Positions 17,252 through 25,722 of a stretch of DNA of 64,000 nt are shown one piece after another. The position numbers and the translations under genes were made by a program. Every line of letters begins with the position of its first letter. Positions within the stretch are counted from its first letter, which is position 1. Source of the stretch: Ruminococcoides sp052118065 (GTDB lineage Bacteria > Bacillota > Clostridia > Oscillospirales > Acutalibacteraceae); NCBI GenBank assembly GCA_052118065.1, contig JBQKHY010000002.1, positions 1 to 64,000 of the forward strand. Direction: 5' to 3'. The notes beneath the pieces are model-generated. The model did no database searches and had not been told where the DNA came from. It was given only the letters and a program-made list of their open reading frames with translations.

Positions 17252-17623
17252 ATGTCAGGACACAGAATTGATAGAACAACTGAAGATATTAAAAGAGAAC
17301 TAACTGATATTTTTAAGTCAGTAAAAGACCCTAGAGTTGCTGATTGCTTTATTTCTATTATCAGAGTTGAGGTTACTAATGACCTTAGCTATTGCACAGT
17401 ATATTTCAGTGTAATCGAAGGTATGGAAAGAGCAAAGGAAGCACTAAAGGGACTGAAATCTGCTACAGGTTATATCAGAAGAGAACTTGGTCACAGACTT
17501 CATTTGCGTCATACTCCGGAGCTTATCTTTAAAGCTACCGATAGTATTGAATACAGTGCTAACATTAGCCGTATTCTAAATGACCTTGATATTAAAGAAG
17601 ATGAGGACCAAGATGAAGCTTGA
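17252..17623 (+). CDS. rbfA: Ribosome-binding factor A
   Basis: A 123-residue protein with a KH-like fold that helps 16S rRNA 5'-end maturation. Family features are IKRELTDIFKSVKDPRV near residue 13 and LRHTPELIFKATDSIEY near residue 87. It starts 30 bases after infB and its last 11 bases overlap the nrnA start. Confidence 0.95.
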   Translation: MSGHRIDRTTEDIKRELTDIFKSVKDPRVADCFISIIRVEVTNDLSYCTVYFSVIEGMERAKEALKGLKSATGYIRRELGHRLHLRHTPELIFKATDSIEYSANISRILNDLDIKEDEDQDEA

Positions 17624-18554
17624 TAATGTAGCTAAAATTTTACAAGAAAAAAATAATATTGAAATTTTAACTCACCATTATCCTGATGGAGATACCCTAG
17701 GTTCTGCTTATGGTCTTTGCAAGGCATTACAAGATATGGGCAAAAATGCAAGGGTAATCCTTAGTGGTAAGGCTGCTACAAAGTTTGATTATCTAAAAAA
17801 TGGAGTAAAGGAAAATTCCTTTACTCCGGAATTTATTATGTCTGTTGATGTGGCAGCACCTCAGCTTTTGGGGGATAATGAGGAAAGTTATAGCAACAAA
17901 ATTCAGTTATGTATTGACCACCATGGCAGTAATTCTTTAGGTGTAGAGGACAGTTATATTGATGATACAGCAGCCTCTACTTGTGAGATTATCTTTGACT
18001 TAATCAACCTAATGAATGTTGAAATCACTAAGGAAATTGCAAACTGCCTATATACAGGTGTCAGTACAGACACAGGTTGCTTTATGTACACAAATACCAC
18101 TGCAAAAACCCATATGATTGCAGCAAAACTAATTGAATGTGGTGCTGATTTTGCAGTTATTAACAGAGCGATGTTTGAAACCAAAACAAAGCAGAAACTT
18201 GCCCTTGAAAGAATGGTTTATGACACACTGGATTATTACTATGACGGCAAACTTGCTATTATTTACACCACCCTTGCAATGCAAGATAAGTTAAACTTAG
18301 GTGATGACCAAATGGAAGGTTTGGCATCAATTCCTAGACAGATTGATGGTGTAAAGATGGGCATTACTATTAGAGAAAAGCAGGATAATGTATTTAAAAT
18401 TTCTGTTAGAACTAATGGTGACACAGATGCATGTGAATTCTGCAAAAAGTTTGGTGGTGGTGGCCACAAGGCTGCCTCAGGTTGTGCAATTAACGGTACA
18501 CTTGAAAGTGTTAAGCAACAACTTATTGATGCTGCGAAAGAGATACTACAATGA
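17613..18554 (+). CDS. nrnA: Bifunctional oligoribonuclease / pAp phosphatase NrnA (DHH family)
   Basis: A 313-residue DHH/DHHA1 phosphoesterase that degrades nanoRNA and removes the 3' phosphate of pAp in the cytoplasm. Motifs: HHYPDGDTLGSAYGL (I), SVDVAAP (II), DHHGSN (III), STDTGCF (IV), and GGGGHKAASG in the DHHA1 domain (about residue 285). I chose ATG 17613 (MKLDNVAKIL), which overlaps rbfA by 11 bases and has gagga just upstream; a longer reading from 17580 lies inside rbfA. It overlaps truB by 4 bases (ATGA). Confidence 0.94.
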   Translation: MKLDNVAKILQEKNNIEILTHHYPDGDTLGSAYGLCKALQDMGKNARVILSGKAATKFDYLKNGVKENSFTPEFIMSVDVAAPQLLGDNEESYSNKIQLCIDHHGSNSLGVEDSYIDDTAASTCEIIFDLINLMNVEITKEIANCLYTGVSTDTGCFMYTNTTAKTHMIAAKLIECGADFAVINRAMFETKTKQKLALERMVYDTLDYYYDGKLAIIYTTLAMQDKLNLGDDQMEGLASIPRQIDGVKMGITIREKQDNVFKISVRTNGDTDACEFCKKFGGGGHKAASGCAINGTLESVKQQLIDAAKEILQ

Positions 18555-19444
18555 ACGGTGTAATTGTAATAAACAAGCCAATGGACTTTACTTCATTTGA
18601 TGTTGTTGCAGTAATGAGGAAAGCCCTTGGCATTAAGAAAATCGGTCATCTAGGAACACTTGACCCTAATGCAACAGGTGTACTTCCTCTAGTTGTGGGA
18701 AACGGCACTAAGGCTCAAGACTTAATCACTAATCACGATAAAGGTTATGTGGCTACTTTTCAGTTTGGAAAGAAAACCGACACCCTAGATATTTGGGGTA
18801 AGGTTCTAAAGGAAGAAAAAACTTCTTTCACTACAGAAGAAGTTAAGGAAAAGCTAAAAGATTTTCAAGGCGAAATTTATCAGCTACCACCTATGTACTC
18901 AGCTATTCAGATAAATGGTCAAAGACTTTATGATTTGGCTAGAGCAGGTAAAACTGTTGAAAGAGAAAAAAGAAAAGTAACAGTTTATTCCATAGAACTT
19001 CTTGATTTTGATGCAGAAAACCAAAGTGGTAAGTTAGGAATTAAGTGTAGCAAAGGTACATATATTAGGACAATTATTGATGACCTTGGTGAAAGTTTAG
19101 GTTCTTGTGCAGTTATGACTTCCCTTGTTAGAACTGAGGCTTGTGGCTTTACCCTTGAAGATGCAATTGACTTGCAAAAAGCTAGGGAACTAGAGGACTT
19201 TACACCATACATAAAAAGTGTAGAAAGTCTGTTTATGAACTACGGTTATGTAAAAATTACAGAACCACAGGCAAGAAGATTCTCTAACGGTGGTGCATTG
19301 GATAAGAACAGAACTTATCTTGAAAAAATGCAACCTAAAGAGGATACAATCCTAAGAGTTAGGGACAACAATAATCAGTTTATTGGCTTAGGTATCGTTA
19401 AAGGTGATGAATTAAAGATTTATAAACTTTTCAAAACAAATTAG
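18551..19444 (+). CDS. truB: tRNA pseudouridine(55) synthase TruB
   Basis: A 297-residue enzyme that makes pseudouridine 55 in the T-loop of tRNAs. The catalytic motif GTLDPNATGVLPLVVG holds the nucleophile Asp near residue 39, followed by YQLPPMYSAIQINGQRLYDLAR and KGTYIRTIIDDLGESLG. A small PUA-like C-terminal region is present. It ends the operon here; the usual next gene, ribF, is instead at 23.3-24.2 kb on the other strand. Confidence 0.96.
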   Translation: MNGVIVINKPMDFTSFDVVAVMRKALGIKKIGHLGTLDPNATGVLPLVVGNGTKAQDLITNHDKGYVATFQFGKKTDTLDIWGKVLKEEKTSFTTEEVKEKLKDFQGEIYQLPPMYSAIQINGQRLYDLARAGKTVEREKRKVTVYSIELLDFDAENQSGKLGIKCSKGTYIRTIIDDLGESLGSCAVMTSLVRTEACGFTLEDAIDLQKARELEDFTPYIKSVESLFMNYGYVKITEPQARRFSNGGALDKNRTYLEKMQPKEDTILRVRDNNNQFIGLGIVKGDELKIYKLFKTN

Positions 19445-19655
19445 TTTTCCACATTTTAAAAGTACAGTATGGAAAACTTTTGTTATTATTAGGCATCATT
19501 TTTTCAAAACCATTATAAAAATACTAACCACAAATCTATTTTTTATTCATTTATGTATAAGCAATTTTATTTATAAGTAATGTCTGCTTTTATTTTGATT
19601 GTATAATAAAATATGCCATTAAAAATATATGTAAAAATTATATAATAAAAAATTA

Positions 19656-19690
19656 CCGGCTTTAGTAATTTATCCTAAAGTCGGTTTTTT
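19656..19690 (+). terminator. Terminator of the rimP-truB operon
   Basis: ACCGGCTTTAG pairs with CTAAAGTCGGT around an eight-base loop, followed by TTTTTT. It is 210 bases after truB. Confidence 0.8.
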
Positions 19691-19739
19691 ACTATTGTTT
19701 TATTCTTCAATTTTGATTGTGCGTAAAGGTTAGCTAGAT

Positions 19740-20438
19740 AAATTAGGGTTTGTGGGGATAAGTACAAAGTGTTAATTTTCAGCAAATAAGGCTCCCTTGT
19801 GTAAAGGGAGCTGTCGCTCGTAAATTGGAAGAATGACAATTTACTCTTAAAGAGCGACTGAGGGATTGTTATGGTACATACTTTTTAATATATCAGTTTT
19901 ATTCGATAGATATATAATAGGTTTTGTTTTCCTATCTAAATTTTATCTATCTATTACTGCCTACTAGACAATCCTTCCACCACTTCGTGGTCCCCCTCCC
20001 TTTACACAAGGGAGGCTGGTTAGTCTCTGCTAATTCTAAATATCTACCACAAAACAAGGTGAATTCTAACTCTACAAACCCTAATTTGTTTAACTGACTA
20101 TTCTTAACCCACAGACAAATATGATGATATTTTAAACAAGTTTAAAATATCAACCACTCCTTCAGTCATTCTTTAAAAGGTGAATTGCTTTGCAATTCAC
20201 GAATGACAGCTCCCTCAGTGAGGGAGCCTTTGTCTTTACCATAATTTATACTAATTTATAAAGTCTGTACTATTTAAAAATTGCGTACTAATTTTAGATT
20301 TGTACAGACTGTGTTTGCCTCCCTCGCTGAGGGAGGTGGCTTTGCGTAGGCAAAGACGGAAGGAGTGATTGGAATTGTAAATTCATTTACAATTCCATAT
20401 TAGCTGAAACTATCAAATAGCACTACAAATCCTAATTT
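19740..20438. repeat. Palindromic mosaic repeat island B (about 0.7 kb)
   Basis: The order is a left end aaattagggtttgtgg (19740); a segment with hairpin GCTCCCTT-gtgta-AAGGGAGC (to about 19811); the 277-bp module inverted relative to island A (19811-20087), ending in ctacaaaccctaattt; a unique spacer (20088-20164); and a 234-bp module direct relative to island A (20205-20438), ending ctacaaatcctaattt. Hairpin variants GTCATTC/GAATGAC (20165-20171 with 20201-20207) and GTGAATTGC/GCAATTCAC (20180-20188 with 20192-20200) replace the GTCGCTC and GTAAATTG stems of the other copies, with pairing kept. Confidence 0.85.
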
Positions 20439-20550
20439 GTTTAACTGACTATTCTTAACCCACAGACAAAATTGAAAAAACCTAATTTATCTTATCACAC
20501 AATAATGATTGAAAAAATAAATTTGTTATCGGAATTTATAGAATGGCACA

Positions 20551-20600
20551 TTCAAATATACTTTTACTTTTTCAAATATACTTTTACTTTTTCAAATATA
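20551..20600. repeat. 20-bp tandem repeat, about 2.5 copies
   Basis: The unit ttcaaatatacttttacttt occurs at 20551-20570 and 20571-20590, and its first half again at 20591-20600. It is AT-rich and lies between repeat island B and the terminator at 20664. Confidence 0.8.
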
Positions 20601-20663
20601 ACTTTGCACTATCAAACATTTTATGACCGGACAGAAATTACTCTCGCAACAGGTTTATACGCA

Positions 20664-20693
20664 AAAAAACACCCACCTGAAAACAGGTGGGTG
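20664..20693 (-). terminator. Terminator of the starch-binding-like gene
   Basis: On the minus strand CACCCACCTG pairs with CAGGTGGGTG around a four-base loop, followed by a run of seven T. It is 40 bases after the stop codon. Confidence 0.9.
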
Positions 20694-20732
20694 AATTATT
20701 AGTTAGTAGATTAACAAAGTAGTCAATTAAAA

Positions 20733-22922
20733 TTACTTTTTAACTGTTACCTTTGTCTGAGCAGACTTTCTAGAACCGTCAGCAGCTGTGAACTTAACAA
20801 CTGTTGAACCCTTCTTAGTAGCCTTAACTGTTACAGTCTTACCAGAGTTAATCTTAGAAGCTGATAGCTTAACGATACCCTTCTTAGAAGATGTAACCTT
20901 AATCTGCTTGTTGTATGTGTTAGATGGAGATAGAGTAGCCTTAATCTTAACAGAAGCACCCTTCTTCTTTAGAGTAGTTGTCTTCTTAGCTGAGATTGTT
21001 AGCTTTGTAGCCTTCTGAGCCTTAACTGTTACAGTACACTTAGCAACTTTCTTGCTACCATCCTTAGCTGTTACTGTAATAACAACTCTACCTGGCTTGA
21101 TACCCTTAACAACGCCCTTAGATGTAACTGTAGCAATCTTTCTGTTAGATGACTTATATGTTACTGTCTTGTTAGCAGCGTTCTTAGGGTTAACTGTAGC
21201 CTTTAGAGTAAATGACTTACCATTGTAGATAGTCTTCTTAGTAGCGTTTAGCTTGATGCTTGTTACATACTGCTTAACTGTTACATCCTTAGTTAGAACT
21301 AGAGCCTGAGCATTGCCAGGTTCCTGAACTGTTAGAGTAATTGTAGCCTTACCAGCCTTAACACCCTTAACAACACCGTTCTGGTCTACAGTTGCAACAC
21401 GTGTGTTGCTTGAAGCCCAAGTCTTTGTTGTCTGATCTGTTGTGTTTGAATACTTAACATTAATCTTAGCAGTCTTACCTGGGTAGATTGAAACTGTCTT
21501 TGTAGTAATAACAGCAGTTACATCCTTAACTTCATAAGTTGAACCAGCTGTTGTGTCATACTTACCGTCAGCGTGTAGATAATACCATTCGCCACCGTAT
21601 GTTGGAGCACCTGATAGTTCGTTTACATCAACCTTTGATGGGTCAACGATATAAATCATGTTACCAAAGTTCTTAACGCCTTCTGGGTAAACAGCACTTT
21701 CGTTAGCATCGTAACCTTCTAGGTTAACATTAGCTGTCTGGAAGTTCTTGCCCCAGTTTGGAGATGGTTCTTCACCTTCAGCTGGCTTAACGCCACCGTC
21801 GATACCGTTGTTGAAGATGATTGTGCCAACGCCTTCAGCAATGTCAATGTAATATACATTTGAGCCGTCTTCTAGTGTTAGAGTAGTTGATCTCATCTGA
21901 TATGAATGCTGCCAGTCAGTACATGCATCTGTACCATCCCACCAGTAAGCACATGCCATAGCATTATTGAATGTGTACCAATCCTTAGGCATAGCGAAGA
22001 AATATCTTCTTGATGCTTCGCCTGTTGTAGGACCTGTGTAGATACCGCCATTGCTAGTAACTGCACTAGTATTACCCTTAGAGTCTGTTGTTTCTGTTGG
22101 CTTTGGTTCTGTTGGAGTTGGAGCTGGAGTAACTTCTACATCGTTAACCCAAGCTCTGATCTTCTTTTCAGTTGTTAGAACAATCTTAACTGTTGAGTTA
22201 GGTTCTTTGATAACGATTTCAGCATTTGAGTTTTCACCAACTGCAACACCGTCATAGTTGTAAGATGTTGTCCATGTGCCGTTAGCAGCTACCTTGAATT
22301 CATAAGGTGTGCCAGCTTCGTCCTTAGGCTGTACGTTTGAAACTACGATTTCGAATGTACCATCTTCTTTAGCTGTCATCTGGTTAGTTGCATCGTTAGG
22401 AACCCAGCTTACACCATTACATAGACCAGCTTCACCAACTAGGAAGTTAGTTTCAACTTCTGGCTGCTTTGGACCTTCAGCAGGAGTACCGTTTACAAGA
22501 ACTTCTACTTTACCATCTGTGATTTCTTTATCATTCTTTGTTCTTGTACCTGTGATTGTTAGGATAATATCAACTGTTGAATTATCTTCTGGAACTGAGA
22601 ATAGTAGGTTGCTATAATCCTGTGTCTTTTCATCAAAAGTACCACCGAATGATGCATCCCAAGCGTGATCTTCTACTACTTTGATTTCGTAGCTATCTGC
22701 CTTTGGAACATTTTCGTATGTTCTCTTGTAAGTACCATCTGCCTGTTGTGTCATGTCGTCAGTTGTTGCTGTCTGATCCCAACCTGAACCTAGGAAAGAT
22801 GCACTACCTACAACAGAGTAAGTGTGTGTAGCAGTTTCTTCAGCAGCTACTGATAGACCTGCAAATACTGAGCAAGCCATTAGCACTGAAAGAATAATGC
22901 TAACAATTCTTTTTGTTTTCAT
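20733..22922 (-). CDS. Secreted starch-binding-like protein with Ig-like tail
   Basis: A 729-residue secreted protein. Residues 1-27 are a signal peptide (basic start, hydrophobic core, cleavage near GLSVAAEE). Two related modules follow at about 30-150 and 155-265; each shows an SFLGSGWD- or GLCNGVSW-type start, an EDGT/ADGT turn and a YEFKV/YEIKV strand, like X25/SusE-type starch-binding modules. A Pro/Thr linker leads to a module at about 305-455 with YFFAMPKDWY, CAYWWDGTDAC and IIFNNGIDGG, which resembles CBM26-like modules of Ruminococcus. Three Ig-like (BIG2) repeats fill 460-729 and end in a Lys-rich tail. No catalytic, dockerin or sortase motif is seen. R. bromii has starch-adherence proteins of similar layout, but orthology is not claimed. 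Confidence 0.75.
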   Translation of the reverse strand: MKTKRIVSIILSVLMACSVFAGLSVAAEETATHTYSVVGSASFLGSGWDQTATTDDMTQQADGTYKRTYENVPKADSYEIKVVEDHAWDASFGGTFDEKTQDYSNLLFSVPEDNSTVDIILTITGTRTKNDKEITDGKVEVLVNGTPAEGPKQPEVETNFLVGEAGLCNGVSWVPNDATNQMTAKEDGTFEIVVSNVQPKDEAGTPYEFKVAANGTWTTSYNYDGVAVGENSNAEIVIKEPNSTVKIVLTTEKKIRAWVNDVEVTPAPTPTEPKPTETTDSKGNTSAVTSNGGIYTGPTTGEASRRYFFAMPKDWYTFNNAMACAYWWDGTDACTDWQHSYQMRSTTLTLEDGSNVYYIDIAEGVGTIIFNNGIDGGVKPAEGEEPSPNWGKNFQTANVNLEGYDANESAVYPEGVKNFGNMIYIVDPSKVDVNELSGAPTYGGEWYYLHADGKYDTTAGSTYEVKDVTAVITTKTVSIYPGKTAKINVKYSNTTDQTTKTWASSNTRVATVDQNGVVKGVKAGKATITLTVQEPGNAQALVLTKDVTVKQYVTSIKLNATKKTIYNGKSFTLKATVNPKNAANKTVTYKSSNRKIATVTSKGVVKGIKPGRVVITVTAKDGSKKVAKCTVTVKAQKATKLTISAKKTTTLKKKGASVKIKATLSPSNTYNKQIKVTSSKKGIVKLSASKINSGKTVTVKATKKGSTVVKFTAADGSRKSAQTKVTVKK

Positions 22923-22967
22923 TTCTGAAAAACCTCCTTTTAAAGTATCGCATTTAATTGCATATTT

Positions 22968-22997
22968 ATTATAGTCTTTTTTTCAAGTACTTTTCAA
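22968..22997 (-). promoter_or_regulatory. Promoter of the starch-binding-like gene
   Basis: Minus-strand TTGAAA (22992-22997) and a perfect TATAAT (22968-22973) with an 18-base spacer. The start codon is about 45 bases downstream, with a strong ribosome site (aaaggagg). Confidence 0.65.
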
Positions 22998-23231
22998 TTA
23001 GCAAAGTAACGAATTTAGTACCATAACTTTGGTGAAAATAGATAAAAAACTTTATATGTATAAAGTTTGTAATCAATTCTTTATGTTTTGGATATATTGT
23101 ATTAACAATTTGTTAAAATTTAAAGTCCATTTGTTAAAATAGCTTTATAAAACTTCCAAAATCAACCCTTAACTCCCATTGGCTCTAGCTTTTCGACTTG
23201 TTCACAATTTGTTCAAAATATATAAAATAAG

Positions 23232-23261
23232 AAAAATCTTTCCTAAATACACTAGGAAAGA
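23232..23261 (-). terminator. Terminator of ribF
   Basis: On the minus strand TCTTTCCTA pairs with TAGGAAAGA around a loop, followed by TTTTTC. It is about 60 bases after the ribF stop. Confidence 0.85.
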
Positions 23262-23319
23262 CTTTAATTTGCTTAATTTTCAGTTGTAAAAGTATAGTTT
23301 ATCAAAAAAATTATAATAA

Positions 23320-24231
23320 TCAACAAATATACTTTTTAATGTTGATTAACGCATTTTTGCCATCATTTTTAATAGTTTTCTCAAGTTCAGCTAAAGAGTC
23401 AAACTTCTTCTCAGGTCGCTGAAAACAAAGTAATCTTGTGTCAATCACTTCACCATAAAGGTCAGGACCGTTATATTCAGGCAACCAAGTTTCTGAAAGT
23501 GGCTTATAGTTGCCAACAGTTGGTTTAACACCAACATTAGTTACACCGGCATACCGGTTACCCTTAATAGTAACTAAACTTGTGTAAACACCAAACTTAG
23601 GAATTGCAATATTATCCGGAAGTTTCTGATTAATAGTAGGTGTATCCATAAGCCTACCTATGTGATTGCCTTGTTCAATTACAGAAGTATAACCGAATCT
23701 ATGACCAAGAAGTTTATTTACTTCTTCCATTTCACCATTCTTAATAAGCTTCCTTATTCTTGTACTGCTGACAGTATCACCATCAACAACAACTTGGTCT
23801 GCTACTGTAACATTAATAGAAAACTCTTTGCATATTTCTTTAAGTGTATTGTGGTCAGCAACTCCACCTTTGCCAAAGTGATAGTTAAAACCACAAAATA
23901 CTTCTTTTGCATTTAATTTTTCAACAAGGATTTTTTCCACAAATTCTCTTGGTGAATAGTCCTTTACTGTTAAGAAATCATCCTCAATAACTTTACTGAC
24001 ACCCATATCTTTTAGGATATGTTGTCTTTCTTCATTAGGAGTGATAATTTCAACACTTCTGCCAAATAGCAATGCCGGGTTTTTCTGAAAAGTATAAACA
24101 ATAGGAGTCAGTGACTTTTCATTAGCCACCTTAAGCATTTTTCCGATAACTGCCCTATGACCTTGATGTATTCCATCAAAAAAGCCAAGTGCTACTGCAG
24201 AATAATTATTTTCGTTAATTTGTTCTTTCAT
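23320..24231 (-). CDS. ribF: Bifunctional riboflavin kinase / FAD synthetase
   Basis: A 303-residue enzyme making FMN and FAD from riboflavin. The N-terminal nucleotidyltransferase domain has GFFDGIHQGH (about residue 15-24) and STRIRKLI. The C-terminal flavokinase domain has GRLMDTPTIN (usual form GRxxGFPTAN; the Gly-Phe pair is replaced by Met-Asp) and GVTNVGVKPTVG. I chose ATG 24231 (MKEQINENNYSAVALGF); an upstream TTG at 24249 would add six residues without a ribosome site. It is downstream of the NUDIX gene by 35 bases, not of truB as in many Firmicutes. Confidence 0.92.
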   Translation of the reverse strand: MKEQINENNYSAVALGFFDGIHQGHRAVIGKMLKVANEKSLTPIVYTFQKNPALLFGRSVEIITPNEERQHILKDMGVSKVIEDDFLTVKDYSPREFVEKILVEKLNAKEVFCGFNYHFGKGGVADHNTLKEICKEFSINVTVADQVVVDGDTVSSTRIRKLIKNGEMEEVNKLLGHRFGYTSVIEQGNHIGRLMDTPTINQKLPDNIAIPKFGVYTSLVTIKGNRYAGVTNVGVKPTVGNYKPLSETWLPEYNGPDLYGEVIDTRLLCFQRPEKKFDSLAELEKTIKNDGKNALINIKKYIC

Positions 24232-24266
24232 ATATATAGTAACTCTCAAATATACTTTAATATAAA

Positions 24267-24812
24267 TTAAATTTTGCCACTGTCAAGTAGGTACTTTGCC
24301 TTCAGAATTGCCACTTGAGTTTTGCCGTCAATAATTTGATTGTTCAGCACCATTTCCACAACTTTATCAAATGGAATTTTTTCCACATTTAGAAATTCAT
24401 CATCATCAAGGTGTTGTTCACCACAACCATCAACTCTGCACATATACATATGAACAATCTCATCGGAATAAGCACATAGTCCAACATAGCTACCAAGTGT
24501 CATATAACTGTAGCCATCAGCACCTGTTTCTTCTTTTAACTCTCTTTTGCAATTTTCCAAAGGTGTTTCACCTTTTTCCAGCTTACCTGCCGGAATTTCT
24601 AACATTACTTGGCGTAATGGATAACGATACTGCTTAACCATCAGCACTTCATTATCTTTGGTTAGTGGTACAACACAAACTGCACCATGGTGCTTGTTGT
24701 ATTCTCTTGTAGCAGTATTGCCATCAGGCAAGAGAACTTCATCCTTATATATTTTTAATAAACAACCATCAAACACTTGTTTTGATGATATAGTTTTTTC
24801 TTCTAATTTCAT
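24267..24812 (-). CDS. NUDIX hydrolase, probable ADP-ribose pyrophosphatase
   Basis: A 181-residue NUDIX enzyme. The Nudix box spans about residues 77-99: a Gly, five residues, GETPLEN, then CKRELKEETGA. Upstream it has VCVVPLTKDNEVLMVKQYRYPL, and downstream PLRQVMLEIPAGK, both typical of ADP-ribose pyrophosphatases (NudF group). It is expected to hydrolyse ADP-ribose to AMP and ribose 5-phosphate. It is followed by ribF on the same strand. Its start is only 22 bases from the start of the divergent M14 peptidase gene, and the two ribosome sites overlap. Confidence 0.9.
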   Translation of the reverse strand: MKLEEKTISSKQVFDGCLLKIYKDEVLLPDGNTATREYNKHHGAVCVVPLTKDNEVLMVKQYRYPLRQVMLEIPAGKLEKGETPLENCKRELKEETGADGYSYMTLGSYVGLCAYSDEIVHMYMCRVDGCGEQHLDDDEFLNVEKIPFDKVVEMVLNNQIIDGKTQVAILKAKYLLDSGKI

Positions 24813-24834
24813 AATAAAATCTCCGAGGTATGAT

Positions 24835-25722
24835 ATGTTTAATTTTTATCCCCACACAAAAAATCGTGAAGAATTTGAAAACCGATTAATAAAGGAATTT
24901 CCCTTTATAAAAAAAGAAACCATAGGGAAAAGCCTTGTTAACAGAAACATTGAGACATTCACCATAGGTAACAAAAACAAAAAAATAATTATGGTTGGGG
25001 GAGTACACGGAAGTGAATACTTGACCATTAATTTACTGTATAAATTTTTGTGGCAACTTGGTTGTTCATACAGAGACGGAAGTGAAGTTGCCGGTATTAA
25101 AATGAAAAGATATTTACATAGGAGAGGTGTAACCATAATACCTTGTGTCAATCCTGACGGTACTGACATTAATCTACTTGGTTCATCCTCAGCAAATAAA
25201 TATTCTTCACTTATTAATTATATTTGTCCACATTCTTGCATATGGCAATCAAATGCAAGAGGTGTTGACATTAACCACAACTTTCCGGCAAATTGGGAAG
25301 AAATACACAAGAGAGAAATTGCCTCAGGAATTTCTGCACCACACAACACAAGGTATGGTGGCAAAACTCCATCATCAGAGCCGGAAACAATCTCACTTAT
25401 GAACTACTGTATAAAACAGAATTTCAGCAGATGCTATGCTTTTCATAGTCAAGGTAGGGAAATCTACTATACATTTGGTGATGAAACACCAAAAGACTCC
25501 AAAACAATGGCAAGACTACTGGCAAGAACCTGTAATTATAAATTATCCACACCACCATCAATAGCAGATGGTGGTGGGTTTAAAGATTGGTTTATTCACC
25601 GATTTAACAAACCGGGATTTACTTTTGAAATAGGTAAAGGGGAGAACCCTCTGCCACTTTCAGACCTTGAAGAAGAATACAAAATTCTTCAAAAAGCCCT
25701 TTGCCTAGCAGTTATTATTTAG
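24835..25722 (+). CDS. M14-family zinc carboxypeptidase
   Basis: A 295-residue metallopeptidase of family M14. The zinc ligands are in GGVHGSEY (HxxE) and FHSQG; GVDINHNFPANW holds the conserved Asn-His-Asn/Arg-type substrate segment, and the catalytic Glu is in GFTFEIGKGENP near the C-terminus. No signal peptide is present, so it is probably cytoplasmic. Relatives include gamma-D-glutamyl-diamino acid peptidases that act on peptidoglycan peptides; this substrate is possible but not proven. ATG 24835 has gagg just upstream; longer readings run through the NUDIX gene on the other strand. Its end overlaps asnB by 4 bases, tail to tail. Confidence 0.88.
   Translation: MFNFYPHTKNREEFENRLIKEFPFIKKETIGKSLVNRNIETFTIGNKNKKIIMVGGVHGSEYLTINLLYKFLWQLGCSYRDGSEVAGIKMKRYLHRRGVTIIPCVNPDGTDINLLGSSSANKYSSLINYICPHSCIWQSNARGVDINHNFPANWEEIHKREIASGISAPHNTRYGGKTPSSEPETISLMNYCIKQNFSRCYAFHSQGREIYYTFGDETPKDSKTMARLLARTCNYKLSTPPSIADGGGFKDWFIHRFNKPGFTFEIGKGENPLPLSDLEEEYKILQKALCLAVII

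Larger units (their letters stand above)
19445..20732. other. 1.29-kb gene-free stretch with repeat island B
   Basis: It contains a TTTTCCACA motif just after truB (19445-19453), the operon terminator, the mosaic repeat island, a 20-bp tandem repeat and the terminator of the following gene. The only notable reading frame (20472-20702) is judged spurious. Confidence 0.8.
22923..23319. other. 397-bp intergenic region
   Basis: It holds the promoter of the starch-binding-like gene on the left and the ribF terminator on the right. The middle (23000-23230) is AT-rich, and nothing further was recognised there. Confidence 0.6.

Noticed and set aside
20472..20702. 76-codon open frame next to repeat island B
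   Set aside because: It runs through the element end, the 20-bp tandem repeat and into the terminator hairpin. It has no ribosome site and the composition is that of AT-rich non-coding DNA.
24658..24834. N-terminal extension of the M14 peptidase
   Set aside because: The extra 59 codons are antisense to the conserved NUDIX gene and do not match the peptidase family.
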